Positions 1 through 6,596 of a DNA stretch of 10,191 nucleotides are shown in pieces. Source of the DNA: Gammaproteobacteria bacterium GWE2_37_16 (GTDB taxonomy: Bacteria > Pseudomonadota > Gammaproteobacteria > UBA9339); contig MGXG01000064.1 in NCBI GenBank assembly GCA_001801285.1, positions 1 through 10,191 on the forward strand, read 5' to 3'. Under the pieces are notes generated by a model. The model searched no databases, had not been told where the DNA came from, and saw only the letters and a program-made list of their open reading frames with translations. Position numbers and translations under genes: made by a program. Within the stretch, counting starts at the first letter, position 1; each line of letters opens with the position of its first letter.

Positions 1-456
1 ATCTTGTCCTTGTTTAATATATAAAATCGCAAAATTATAGTGCGCATCGCTATAATCTGGTTTTAGCTTTAAAGCTTGTTGGTAATGAGTTAAGGCTGCG
101 GTATTTTCATTCAAATTAACTAAAATATTTGCCAGATTATTATGCATAGTAGCGGAATTGGGTTCTAAACGCAGTGCTTCCTCGTAATGTTGGCGTGCTT
201 TTTGTATTTCACCTAGATGTTTAAAAACATTCCCCAGGCTATTGTGCAAATAGGGAATTTTTTGATCTATAGCGATAGCGCGTTGTAAAAAAGATAGAGC
301 GCTCTGAGGGTTTTTCTGTTGTGCTTCAAGAATACCAAGTAAATGTAAAGCTTCTATATTTTGTGGATCAAGATTTAATATTTCTGTATATAGTGCGTGA
401 GCTTTTTCCAAATCACCATTTTGGTGATGTTTTAGTGCTAGTTGTAGGTTTTGCAT
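1..456 (-). CDS. TPR-repeat protein, N-terminal part (runs off the window)
   Basis: The minus-strand frame is open from an ATG at 456 to base 1, giving 152 codons without a stop; the C-terminus lies outside. The product is built of tetratricopeptide repeats. Four complete 34-residue units lie at about residues 2-35, 36-69, 70-103 and 104-137, and a fifth begins at 138. Each has the usual W/L-G-Y/A-P pattern, for example 'LGNVFKHLGEIQKARQHYEE' followed by A-L-R-L-E-P-N. There is no signal peptide, so the visible part is cytoplasmic. TPR arrays bind proteins. In bacteria such arrays often precede a sulfotransferase, glycosyltransferase (SPINDLY/OGT-like) or methyltransferase domain, but none is visible here, so no function is assigned. 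No clear Shine-Dalgarno sequence precedes the ATG. The gene is divergent from the toxin-antitoxin operon. Confidence 0.85.
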   Translation of the reverse strand, partial: MQNLQLALKHHQNGDLEKAHALYTEILNLDPQNIEALHLLGILEAQQKNPQSALSFLQRAIAIDQKIPYLHNSLGNVFKHLGEIQKARQHYEEALRLEPNSATMHNNLANILVNLNENTAALTHYQQALKLKPDYSDAHYNFAILYIKQGQD

Positions 457-506
457 AGGTTTAAACAAAAAAATAAAATTGTGAATTTATTCAAAATCTG
501 TTACAG

Positions 507-537
507 TTGTACAACTGATTGTACATTTTTGTACAAT
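507..537 (+). promoter_or_regulatory. YefM-type operator: three TGTACA boxes overlapping the promoter
   Basis: TGTACA occurs at 508-513, 520-525 and 530-535. The first sits in the 8-base palindrome TTGTACAA (507-514), and the third also continues into TACAAT. From recall, E. coli yefM-yoeB is repressed by YefM/YoeB binding two palindromes with TGTACA cores 12 bp apart; boxes 1 and 2 here have the same 12-bp step. TACAAT (532-537) or TATTAT (541-546) could serve as the -10 element, so bound repressor would cover the promoter. The promoter assignment is tentative; the operator is well supported by the boxes and the downstream genes. Confidence 0.75.
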
Positions 538-553
538 TTGTATTATTTTTTAT

Positions 554-557
554 GGAG
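554..557 (+). promoter_or_regulatory. Ribosome binding site of the antitoxin gene
   Basis: GGAG at 554-557 lies 9 bases before the ATG at 567. It supports that ATG over the in-frame ATG at 552 and the TTG at 519, which lies inside the operator. Confidence 0.65.
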
Positions 558-566
558 TATAACACA

Positions 567-818
567 ATGAATGCAATTCCTTATTCAGCTGCGCGACAAA
601 ATTTAGCAAAAACAATGGATCAAGTTTGCGATGAGCATGAACCTGTAATTATCACACGTAGGTCATCGGACCCGGTTGTTATGATGTCTTTGGCTGATTA
701 TAATTCTATGCGTGAAACTGAGTATTTGCTTAGTAGTCCCAAAAATGCAGAGCGCTTGTTAAGAAGTATTAAACAATGTGAACAAGGTAATTTTCAAGAA
801 AGAGAGTTACTAGAATGA
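567..818 (+). CDS. yefM: Antitoxin YefM (Phd/YefM family)
   Basis: This is an 83-residue antitoxin, the same length as E. coli YefM. Its N-terminal Phd fold begins MNAIPYSAARQNLAKTMDQV, with the family pattern I-x-Y-S-x-A-R-Q-N-L. The dimer core carries P-V-I-I-T-R-R and V-V-M-M-S-L-A-D-Y-N-S, and the toxin-binding tail reads E-T-E-Y-L-L-S-S-P-K-N-A-E-R-L. YefM dimers bind the operator through the N-terminal domain, and their disordered C-terminus wraps YoeB and blocks its RNase site; the labile antitoxin is normally degraded by Lon. The start at 567 is chosen from GGAG at 554-557 and from family length; an upstream in-frame extension would run through the operator. The stop overlaps the yoeB start (ATGA at 815-818), so translation is coupled. 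Every family landmark is present. Confidence 0.95.
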   Translation: MNAIPYSAARQNLAKTMDQVCDEHEPVIITRRSSDPVVMMSLADYNSMRETEYLLSSPKNAERLLRSIKQCEQGNFQERELLE

Positions 819-1069
819 AGATAGTATGGGAGAAAGCAGCATGGGAAGATTATCTTTCTTGGCAAGATAAAGATAAAAAAATCTTGCGAAGAATTAATGA
901 GTTATTGCGTGATATCCAACGCAACCCATTTGCTGGCATAGGTAAACCAGAACCTCTTAAAAATAAATTATGTGGCAATTGGTCAAGACGCATTGATGAG
1001 TGCCATCGTTTTGTATATCAAGTTAAAGATGATTTAATCATTGTCGTACAGTGCAGATACCATTACTAA
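815..1069 (+). CDS. yoeB: Toxin YoeB, ribosome-dependent mRNA interferase
   Basis: This is an 84-residue RelE-superfamily toxin, identical in length to E. coli YoeB. YoeB binds the ribosomal A site and cleaves mRNA, mostly just after the start codon, stopping translation until YefM neutralises it. The residues known to be catalytic in E. coli (Glu46, Arg65, His83) are at the same numbers here: Glu46 in G-K-P-E-P-L-K, Arg65 in E-C-H-R-F-V-Y, and His83 in the C-terminal C-R-Y-H-Y. The W-S-R-R-I segment (56-60) is also intact. Nothing suggests inactivation, so the module is probably functional. The gene is co-transcribed with yefM through a 4-base overlap. Its stop lies only 9 bases from the convergent rlmD stop, with no room for a separate terminator. 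Confidence 0.96.
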   Translation: MKIVWEKAAWEDYLSWQDKDKKILRRINELLRDIQRNPFAGIGKPEPLKNKLCGNWSRRIDECHRFVYQVKDDLIIVVQCRYHY

Positions 1070-1078
1070 AAAATAAAT

Positions 1079-2380
1079 TCAGTGTTTCTCTAGCATTGCC
1101 ACCGACTCAACATGACTCGTATGCGGAAACATGTCTAAAACGCCGACTTTAGTTAAAATATAACCTTTTTCGACTAAGATTTTGCAATCACGCGCCAAAG
1201 TTGCTGGGTTGCAGGAAACATAGACGATCTTTTTTGCACCAAAATTTGCTAAATATTGACAAATATTTTCCGCTCCGGTGCGTGGTGGGTCGAGTAAGAT
1301 TTTGTCATATTTTGTCTGTCGCCACACGGTATCTTCGTTTTCAAGAGCTAGGTCAGCGCGATAAAATTGTGCATTTTGGATGTTGTTGTGATCAGTATTT
1401 TCCTTCGCGCGCTTAACTAAACCGCTTTCGCCTTCAATACCGATAACTTTTAGGCAGTGACGCGCTATTGGTAAAGTAAAATTGCCCAATCCACAGAATA
1501 AATCCAAAACCGTATCTTCTGGTTTTAGATAGAGGAGGGCGAGTACGTGGTCGATCATTTGTTGATTGATGGAGGCATTAACTTGTACAAAATCTATAGG
1601 TGTAAATAATATTTCTAAATTATGTTTTTCCAATCGATAACACAAACTTTTCCCGTTTGGATTGAAGAATAATTCCACTGAATCTAACCCTTTGTTTTGT
1701 AAGTAAATTGTTATTACATATCTTTTGGCAAATTCACGGATTTTCCCCAAATCTTCATTTGTTGCTGGTGTCATGCAACGAAAAATTAACACAGTACTGT
1801 CATCGCCACAAGCAACTTCAATTTGAGGAATTTGATCGTAAATACTTAAACTTTGTACTAAATCGCCAATTTCGGTTAATTTCGTGCCAACACTACTGTG
1901 TAAAATAGCGCAACTTTGCAAATCAGCCAAATAGCGACCGTTGCGCTCGCGAAAGCCAACTAGTACTTTATTTTTTTTAGCGACAAACTTAACGCCTAGT
2001 CGAGCTTTGCGACGATAATTCCAAGCGTCGCCAGTTAGTGGTGGCAAAATTTCTTGCGGAGTAATTCCGGCAAAATGTTTTAGTTGTTCAATTAAAATCT
2101 CTTGTTTTAATTGAATTTGTGTTTCTGGTTTGATGTGTTGCAAACTACAGCCACCACAAATACCAAAATGCAAACATTTGGGTGTGACGCGTTCGGAGGA
2201 AGTGGTAATGATTTTTATTGTCTTAGCTTCATCGTATTTACTGTGTTTACGTAGATATTCAATGCTTACTTCTTCGCTAGGTAAAGCACGTTCAATAAAG
2301 GTGGTTTTGCCGTTAATATGCGCAATACCGCGCCCATCGTGGCTGAGTTTTTCGATTTTAGCGGTGATTTGAGGTTGCAT
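1079..2380 (-). CDS. rlmD: 23S rRNA (uracil-1939-C5)-methyltransferase RlmD
   Basis: This 433-residue SAM-dependent enzyme (E. coli RlmD/RumA, same size) makes m5U1939 in 23S rRNA. An N-terminal TRAM domain (about 1-60) binds RNA. The [4Fe-4S] ligands are Cys69, Cys75 and Cys78 in C-L-H-F-G-I-C-G-G-C, plus Cys157 in D-L-Q-S-C. The SAM site is D-L-F-C-G-L-G-N-F, followed by L-D-P-P-R-T-G-A. The nucleophile is Cys390 in V-S-C-N-P-A-T-L-A-R-D, and the general base is Glu425 in H-V-E-S-V-A-M-L. All are present, so the enzyme looks active. RlmC and TrmA are relatives; the TRAM domain with the four-cysteine cluster and this length favour RlmD. The ATG at 2380 has only a weak Shine-Dalgarno sequence. 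A REP-like palindrome ends 18 bases upstream. Confidence 0.95.
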   Translation of the reverse strand: MQPQITAKIEKLSHDGRGIAHINGKTTFIERALPSEEVSIEYLRKHSKYDEAKTIKIITTSSERVTPKCLHFGICGGCSLQHIKPETQIQLKQEILIEQLKHFAGITPQEILPPLTGDAWNYRRKARLGVKFVAKKNKVLVGFRERNGRYLADLQSCAILHSSVGTKLTEIGDLVQSLSIYDQIPQIEVACGDDSTVLIFRCMTPATNEDLGKIREFAKRYVITIYLQNKGLDSVELFFNPNGKSLCYRLEKHNLEILFTPIDFVQVNASINQQMIDHVLALLYLKPEDTVLDLFCGLGNFTLPIARHCLKVIGIEGESGLVKRAKENTDHNNIQNAQFYRADLALENEDTVWRQTKYDKILLDPPRTGAENICQYLANFGAKKIVYVSCNPATLARDCKILVEKGYILTKVGVLDMFPHTSHVESVAMLEKH

Positions 2381-2397
2381 ATTGTTGAAAATTTCTC

Positions 2398-2419
2398 GTA
2401 GCTCAGACTCTAGTCTGCG
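2398..2419 (+). repeat. REP-like element upstream of rlmD
   Basis: GTAG (2398-2401) is followed by the stem CAGACT-ct-AGTCTG (2404-2417) and CG. This is the same plan as the elements at 8271-9469 (GTAG, stem, central CT/TAG, final CG) but with a different arm sequence. A piece reading ATAGTCGCGG on the minus strand (2426-2435) may be a truncated inverted partner. The element lies in the rlmD leader or promoter region. Confidence 0.6.
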
Positions 2420-2446
2420 TTTATACCGCGACTATGAAATCTTTGG

Positions 2447-2471
2447 AAAAAAAGACATCTTAAAAGATATC
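2447..2471 (-). terminator. Rho-independent terminator of the 401-residue protein gene
   Basis: Read on the minus strand, GATATCTT-tt-AAGATGTC (2471 down to 2454) forms a stem with one G-U pair, followed by seven T (2453-2447). It lies 47 bases past the stop at 2518 and separates that gene from rlmD. Confidence 0.75.
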
Positions 2472-2517
2472 CTTTCGAAATTCTACAAAACTTTATGTTG
2501 TTATGGGCTATGCCAGC

Positions 2518-3723
2518 TTATGAGGCAGGGGGGCTTTTTTCTTGGAATGAATCGCTAAGTTCGGTCAGAACCATCATACCTCTTCGTTGGGTTTTGGTTA
2601 GTTCTGGTGGTGTTGATTGGGAGAAAAAACAAGGAGATGAAACGGAGGGAGAATAAATGGCAGGAGTTAGGACTGGTGAGATTGCTCGTTGTGGAAAGGT
2701 AATCGCCGCAACTGCAGTTTGTCCTGAAAGTTCTGTTCTTAGTTCAGTAAATTTTTTTTGTGTTTGGGATATATCTGAGTAGCTAATTAAGCTCAATTTT
2801 TTAGCACTACAGAAGTTTGCTAAATTATTTAAATGTTGTTCGAAAAGTTTATTTGTCTCATGGGAAATAATAAAACTACGAAAACTTGGTATTTGCCGAG
2901 CAAGTTTTTGAAGTTTAGCGGTTGTAATTGTGAGGTATTGGTAGAAGAAACTGTAAGTAGCATTTTCCTCTGGAATATAGGCGGTAGTAAATTTCTTTAA
3001 AATTTGTGGAGTAAGAGTGCAGATTTTCAAAAGAGCAAGGTTAACTTCGTGACGAAAGTTGGTATTTTGTTGAAGTTCTGCGCTAAAATATGCTGGTCGT
3101 TCTGCTTTATCGTAGCGTGTATCTAACCAATTAAAATCACGTATAGAAGATGTTAGTGGTGTAGGACAATTGGGGAGGTTTTCTATATCTTGGGTTGTTA
3201 AAAAAGCATATCGAAAAAAGGGAACACTGAAGCAGCAACCACCGTCGATTTTAATGACGCGACCATTGCTAAGACCAATATTTGCTAATTTTAAATCAAT
3301 TTCCCCGATAATTAAACAAAGTACTGCAAGTTCACCCAGCCCAGGTAATTCGTTATTTTGGGCTTTAAATGTTAAAGCAGGCTTGGATAAATTGAATAGC
3401 TCGTTGAATTCAGGAGCATTTTTGGATAAAACATAGTAAGTTTGATTCTCTTGAGTAAGGCGAGTTTTTGGTTGTTCTGGGATCATAAAGCGTAGGAATT
3501 CTTGAGCGATAGTTTCGGCAATTCCTAGAAATAAACAGCTATTGATATTTTTTTTGAACCAAAGGTGCATATATTTGTCAGCGATCGTGTTTGCCTGTCG
3601 CTTTGTCGGCTCTTTCTTTTTTACTATTGTGGTATCATGCGAAAATTGATTTTTATAATTTTCTAGAAGAGTTTCTATTGGAATGAATTTATCTATTGGC
3701 TTGATTATGGTTGGGGATAGCAT
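2518..3723 (-). CDS. Unrecognised protein with an atypical kinase-like signature; effector candidate
   Basis: I do not recognise this 401-residue protein as a named family. The centre contains G-E-I-D-L-K-L-A-N-I-G (140-150), then N-G-R-V-I-K-I-D-G-G (153-162). This order resembles the catalytic loop (D-x-K/H-x-x-N) and the metal-binding D-x-G of protein-kinase-like and PI3/4-kinase-like folds. The pattern 'Y-Y-V-L-S-K-N-A-P-E-F' (97-107) could supply the N-lobe lysine (Lys101). Asp143, Asn148 and Asp160 would be the key residues. Comparable signatures occur, from recall, in Legionella Dot/Icm effectors. There is no signal peptide or membrane segment. Residues about 335-380 are Ser/Pro-rich and low in complexity, and the tail (388-401) has scattered acidic residues and ends in small residues, compatible with a type IV signal. 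It has its own terminator (2447-2471). No Shine-Dalgarno sequence precedes the ATG; the region before it is AT-rich. The kinase and effector roles are inference. Confidence 0.75.
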   Translation of the reverse strand: MLSPTIIKPIDKFIPIETLLENYKNQFSHDTTIVKKKEPTKRQANTIADKYMHLWFKKNINSCLFLGIAETIAQEFLRFMIPEQPKTRLTQENQTYYVLSKNAPEFNELFNLSKPALTFKAQNNELPGLGELAVLCLIIGEIDLKLANIGLSNGRVIKIDGGCCFSVPFFRYAFLTTQDIENLPNCPTPLTSSIRDFNWLDTRYDKAERPAYFSAELQQNTNFRHEVNLALLKICTLTPQILKKFTTAYIPEENATYSFFYQYLTITTAKLQKLARQIPSFRSFIISHETNKLFEQHLNNLANFCSAKKLSLISYSDISQTQKKFTELRTELSGQTAVAAITFPQRAISPVLTPAIYSPSVSSPCFFSQSTPPELTKTQRRGMMVLTELSDSFQEKSPPAS

Positions 3724-3743
3724 GTTTTTTTGATTTTTTTTAC

Positions 3744-3843
3744 AAATTAAGTGAATAATTAATTAGATGCAGTTTACGCTAGTTAAATTAAGTTAAAATG
3801 AAGTGGAGATAAAAAACAAGCCATTTAATTAAGAAACAATTAT
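3744..3843 (-). promoter_or_regulatory. Three AT-rich motif copies at 41-bp steps upstream of the 401-residue protein gene
   Basis: On the plus strand, AAATTAAGTGAATAAT begins at 3744, AAATTAAGTTAAAATG at 3785, and TAATTAAGAAACAATT at 3826. The starts are exactly 41 bp apart, about four helical turns. The middle copy also contains AGTTAAA twice, 10 bp apart (3781 and 3791). On the coding strand each copy contains CTTAA, reminiscent of PmrA-type sites, although the reported spacing does not match exactly. The rest of the 224-base gap (3724-3947) shows no gene and no clear terminator for murJ. The role as operator is inferred. Confidence 0.35.
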
Positions 3844-3947
3844 TTGAAGGTTTTTAGCGGCAAAACAACAGTCAAATGAAAGAAATAAGATATTAGAGAT
3901 GAGAGGCTGGGTTTCTAGGGATAGTTATTGCTTAGGTAACCTTCTTC

Positions 3948-5489
3948 CTAATCTTCCGGCAACAAGAAATGTTGAACGCGCATGCCGCATACCCATAGAC
4001 TACCAATGTAACCTAAAGTTGCAGCACCAAGAAGTAGAGCCAAGTGAAAAGCGCGACTGAAACAGGTCCATTTAAACCAAACCGTCAAATCGGCATTTAA
4101 AAACCAAATAATGCCACACATAACTGCTCCGCCTAGCAATAATTGCCCAAGAAATTTCACCCAGCCGCTACTTGGTATGTAGACTTTTTTATTGCGTAGT
4201 AACAAAAACAATAAAAGAGCATTGATGGTGGTGGATATGCTGGTTGCTAGCGCTAAACCGGCATGTGCCAAAGGTATAATCAAAACAGCGTCAAGAGTTA
4301 TGTTGGCGGATACGGCTATCATAGCGATACGTACAGGGGTTTTTATGTTTTGTTTGGCATAAAATCCGGAAGCAAAAATTTTAACTAACATGAAAGCAGG
4401 GATACCAACAGCAAAACCTATCAAACTACGCTGCGCCATCAAGACGTCAAAGGCTTGGAATTTACCATATTGTAAGAGCGTGGTTAAAATTGGTCCAGAA
4501 AGTAAAATAATGCCTATCGTGGCAGGTACAGCAATAATTAAGGAAAAGCGAATTGCCCAATCTAGCGCTTTGGAGAAATCTTTTTGTGATTTGGCGGCAT
4601 TTTTACGTGCTAAATGCGGCAGTATTACAGTTGCAATAGCAACACCAAACATGCCTAAGGGTAAAGATGTTACGCGATCAGAAAAATATAGCCAGGAAAG
4701 ACTGCCGACCTTTAAAAATGAGGCAAACAAAGTATCGATAAAAAGGCTGATTTGTACAACAGAAACACCAAACATTGCCGGCAACATCAATTTCAAAACT
4801 TTTCTGACACCTTCGTCACGCCATAAAAGTTGTGGGCGTGGCATCATGTTGATGCGTTTTAAAAAAGGCAATTGAAATAACAATTGCGCAACGCCACCGA
4901 TAAAAATGCCCCAAGCAAGAGCTTTGACAGGGGGGTGAAAATAGGGCGCTAAATAAAGCGCTGCACCAATTAAGGCGAAATTTAAAAGATTTGGGGCAAA
5001 AGCAGGAATGCTGAATTTGCCATAACTGTTTAAAATACCGCTAATAAATGCGGAAAGAGAAATAAAAAGTATATAGGGGAAGGTAATGCGCAGCATGCTG
5101 GTTGCTAGTTCTAGGCGAGTTGGATCATGGATGTAGCCAGGAGCAAAAAGCCACATCAACCAGGGAGTGATGCAAATTGCGATTACTGTTATGCAAAATA
5201 AAGCGGTAGTAATTAAGCCGGCAATGTGATTGATAAAAACTTGTACTTCTTCTTTACTGCGGGTTTGGCGATATTCGGAAAGAACGGGCACAAAGGCTTG
5301 CGAAAAAGCGCCTTCAGCAAAGAGGCGCCGCAAAAAATTAGGAATTCTAAATGCTATAATAAAAGCATCTAAGCTTGCTGTGGCGCCAAAAACATAAGCA
5401 AATGCTAATTCACGTAAAAACCCGGTAATACGTGAGGTTCCCGTCATGAAAGAGACGATAAAAGTGGATTTAAGGAGGTTTTTTTTCAT
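3948..5489 (-). CDS. murJ: Lipid II flippase MurJ (MviN)
   Basis: This 513-residue inner-membrane protein of the MOP superfamily flips lipid II to the periplasmic face for peptidoglycan assembly (E. coli MurJ has 511 residues). The N-terminus reads S-R-I-T-G-F-L-R-E, followed by F-R-I-P-N-F-L-R-R-L-F-A-E-G-A-F. Residues essential in E. coli (Arg18, Arg24, Asp39, Arg52, Arg270) align with Arg20, Arg26, Asp41, Arg54 and Arg272. About 14 hydrophobic segments are visible, as expected. The ATG gives the usual N-terminus (M-K-K-N-L-L-K-S), but no clear Shine-Dalgarno sequence precedes it. A strong terminator hairpin ends only 21-24 bases before the start, so the promoter must be squeezed into or upstream of that hairpin, or expression relies on read-through. 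ribF, which often follows murJ in gammaproteobacteria, is absent from this position. Confidence 0.96.
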   Translation of the reverse strand: MKKNLLKSTFIVSFMTGTSRITGFLRELAFAYVFGATASLDAFIIAFRIPNFLRRLFAEGAFSQAFVPVLSEYRQTRSKEEVQVFINHIAGLITTALFCITVIAICITPWLMWLFAPGYIHDPTRLELATSMLRITFPYILFISLSAFISGILNSYGKFSIPAFAPNLLNFALIGAALYLAPYFHPPVKALAWGIFIGGVAQLLFQLPFLKRINMMPRPQLLWRDEGVRKVLKLMLPAMFGVSVVQISLFIDTLFASFLKVGSLSWLYFSDRVTSLPLGMFGVAIATVILPHLARKNAAKSQKDFSKALDWAIRFSLIIAVPATIGIILLSGPILTTLLQYGKFQAFDVLMAQRSLIGFAVGIPAFMLVKIFASGFYAKQNIKTPVRIAMIAVSANITLDAVLIIPLAHAGLALATSISTTINALLLFLLLRNKKVYIPSSGWVKFLGQLLLGGAVMCGIIWFLNADLTVWFKWTCFSRAFHLALLLGAATLGYIGSLWVCGMRVQHFLLPED

Positions 5490-5510
5490 TAATAAATTTT
5501 ACTTTTCAAA

Positions 5511-5541
5511 AACAAATGTGCCATCAAAAGATGGCACATTT
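5511..5541 (-). terminator. Strong hairpin terminator after the P-loop protein gene, just before murJ
   Basis: AAATGTGCCATC (5514-5525) and GATGGCACATTT (5530-5541) form a perfect 12-bp stem with a 4-base loop. On the minus strand it is followed by GTTTTTG. It would end transcription of the two-gene operon whose last stop is at 5584. On the plus strand the trailing TTGTTGTTT is also T-rich, but no plus-strand gene leads into it. Confidence 0.8.
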
Positions 5542-5552
5542 TGTTGTTTAAT

Positions 5553-5575
5553 GCAGGCTAAAGACCTGCGGTTAC
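5553..5575 (-). repeat. REP-like element after the P-loop protein gene
   Basis: On the minus strand it reads GTAA, CC, then the stem GCAGG-tctttag-CCTGC. Compared with the copies near obgE, an A-T pair in the stem is replaced by G-C on both arms, which keeps the pairing. GTAA replaces the usual GTAG. It lies 8 bases past the stop at 5584, between that gene and its terminator. Confidence 0.6.
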
Positions 5576-5583
5576 GCGTCAAA

Positions 5584-6561
5584 TTACTTAAAGTACATCT
5601 TCGCTAACTTATCCAAAGCCCCGGTAATTTCTTTGTGCATGGCGTGCACATTTTCTGGACTCCACTTACTTGGATCTTCGCGTAAGAACGAGGTTTTGTC
5701 GACGCGATTGTCAAATTTAGCGATTGGAAGATGGAACACGCTGCCGTCTTTTTTTACGGTAATTGTTCCTGGCACTTCCGAATGTTTTTCCAACCATTCA
5801 ATATCATCACAACCATAATCACCGAGCATGACGGAGATAGGTACGCCGTGATGCAAAATTGAACCTGGATCATTAGGATCATTGCGATCGCTATTTTTAC
5901 GACGCGATTCTTCTGGAGTTACCCAAATATACAATAGAACAGACTTTTCCAAAATTGGTTTGGCAAGTTTGGCTAAGGAATATTCATAGCCGAAGCAGTG
6001 GCTAAGCGGCATAGAAGAGCCTCTTGGACCGCCGCGGGCAAACTCGATCACCATAGTTTTTCCTTCTGGATTGATGGCAAGTAATCTTTGTTTTTCTTCA
6101 AACATTTTAGCGCATTCTTTTTGCAGATTTGCTTTCAAAACATTGCGTACATCTTGGCTTAATGTTTTTAGACGTGCTGGTAAACCAACTTTAACGCTGG
6201 CAGCATCAATGCGGTCTAAATAATAATCAACAATGCAAGGTGGGTTGAGTTTTACTCGGTTAGCAATGTCGTTATAATCATCATTGACTAGTTCGATTAA
6301 TGTGCCCCATTCTTCGGTGTGTAGGAATGACTGGTCTGGTGCAAAATAAAAGAATACCGGTTTTTTTAGTTTGATTAATTCTTCGTCAATAAGGCGCATT
6401 AAGTGTACATACGGAAAATCATCAAATTGTATGGTATCGCCCATATGAAAATCAGTAATACGTTTTTCAATAGGCATGTGTGTTAGGTAGTTACGGACTT
6501 CGGATTTACCTGATGCAGGCAAAGCAATTAAAAGTACTGTATTAAAAGTATTGTTTGACAT
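5584..6561 (-). CDS. P-loop NTPase / kinase-like protein of unknown function
   Basis: This is a soluble 325-residue protein that I do not recognise as a named family. The N-terminus has a beta strand and a P-loop, V-L-L-I-A-L-P-A-S-G-K-S-E (9-21), of the form seen in nucleoside/nucleotide kinase-like and zeta-toxin-like ATPases; the usual first Gly of Walker A is Ala13. Later landmarks are V-I-E-F-A-R-G-G (171-178), which may carry a Walker-B-like acidic residue, L-L-Y-I-W-V (209-214), and an Arg-rich stretch P-E-E-S-R-R-K-N-S-D-R (216-226) that could act as a lid. There is no signal peptide or membrane segment. A strong Shine-Dalgarno AGAGAGGT (6574-6567) precedes the ATG. It lies 35 bases downstream of the membrane protein gene, so the two are probably one operon ending at the hairpin 5511-5541. 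Phosphorylation of a substrate brought in by the neighbour is a guess. Confidence 0.85.
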   Translation of the reverse strand: MSNNTFNTVLLIALPASGKSEVRNYLTHMPIEKRITDFHMGDTIQFDDFPYVHLMRLIDEELIKLKKPVFFYFAPDQSFLHTEEWGTLIELVNDDYNDIANRVKLNPPCIVDYYLDRIDAASVKVGLPARLKTLSQDVRNVLKANLQKECAKMFEEKQRLLAINPEGKTMVIEFARGGPRGSSMPLSHCFGYEYSLAKLAKPILEKSVLLYIWVTPEESRRKNSDRNDPNDPGSILHHGVPISVMLGDYGCDDIEWLEKHSEVPGTITVKKDGSVFHLPIAKFDNRVDKTSFLREDPSKWSPENVHAMHKEITGALDKLAKMYFK

Positions 6562-6596
6562 AATTTACCTCTCTATATTGTAATTTAGTTTTTAGA

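Noticed and set aside
519..566. A longer yefM starting at TTG 519 or ATG 552
   Set aside because: The TTG lies in the operator; the ATG at 567 has GGAG at the right distance and gives the family length.
2398..2435. Rho-independent terminator before rlmD
   Set aside because: The palindrome has no T-run on either side and fits the REP plan; the real terminator with seven T is at 2447-2471.
4390..4875. A 161-codon plus-strand open frame
   Set aside because: It is the antisense shadow of murJ, whose own frame carries all conserved residues.
5584..6561. Zeta-type toxin of a second toxin-antitoxin system
   Set aside because: The P-loop alone suggests it, but the partner is a ten-TM membrane protein, not a small antitoxin, and no zeta-specific motif is evident.
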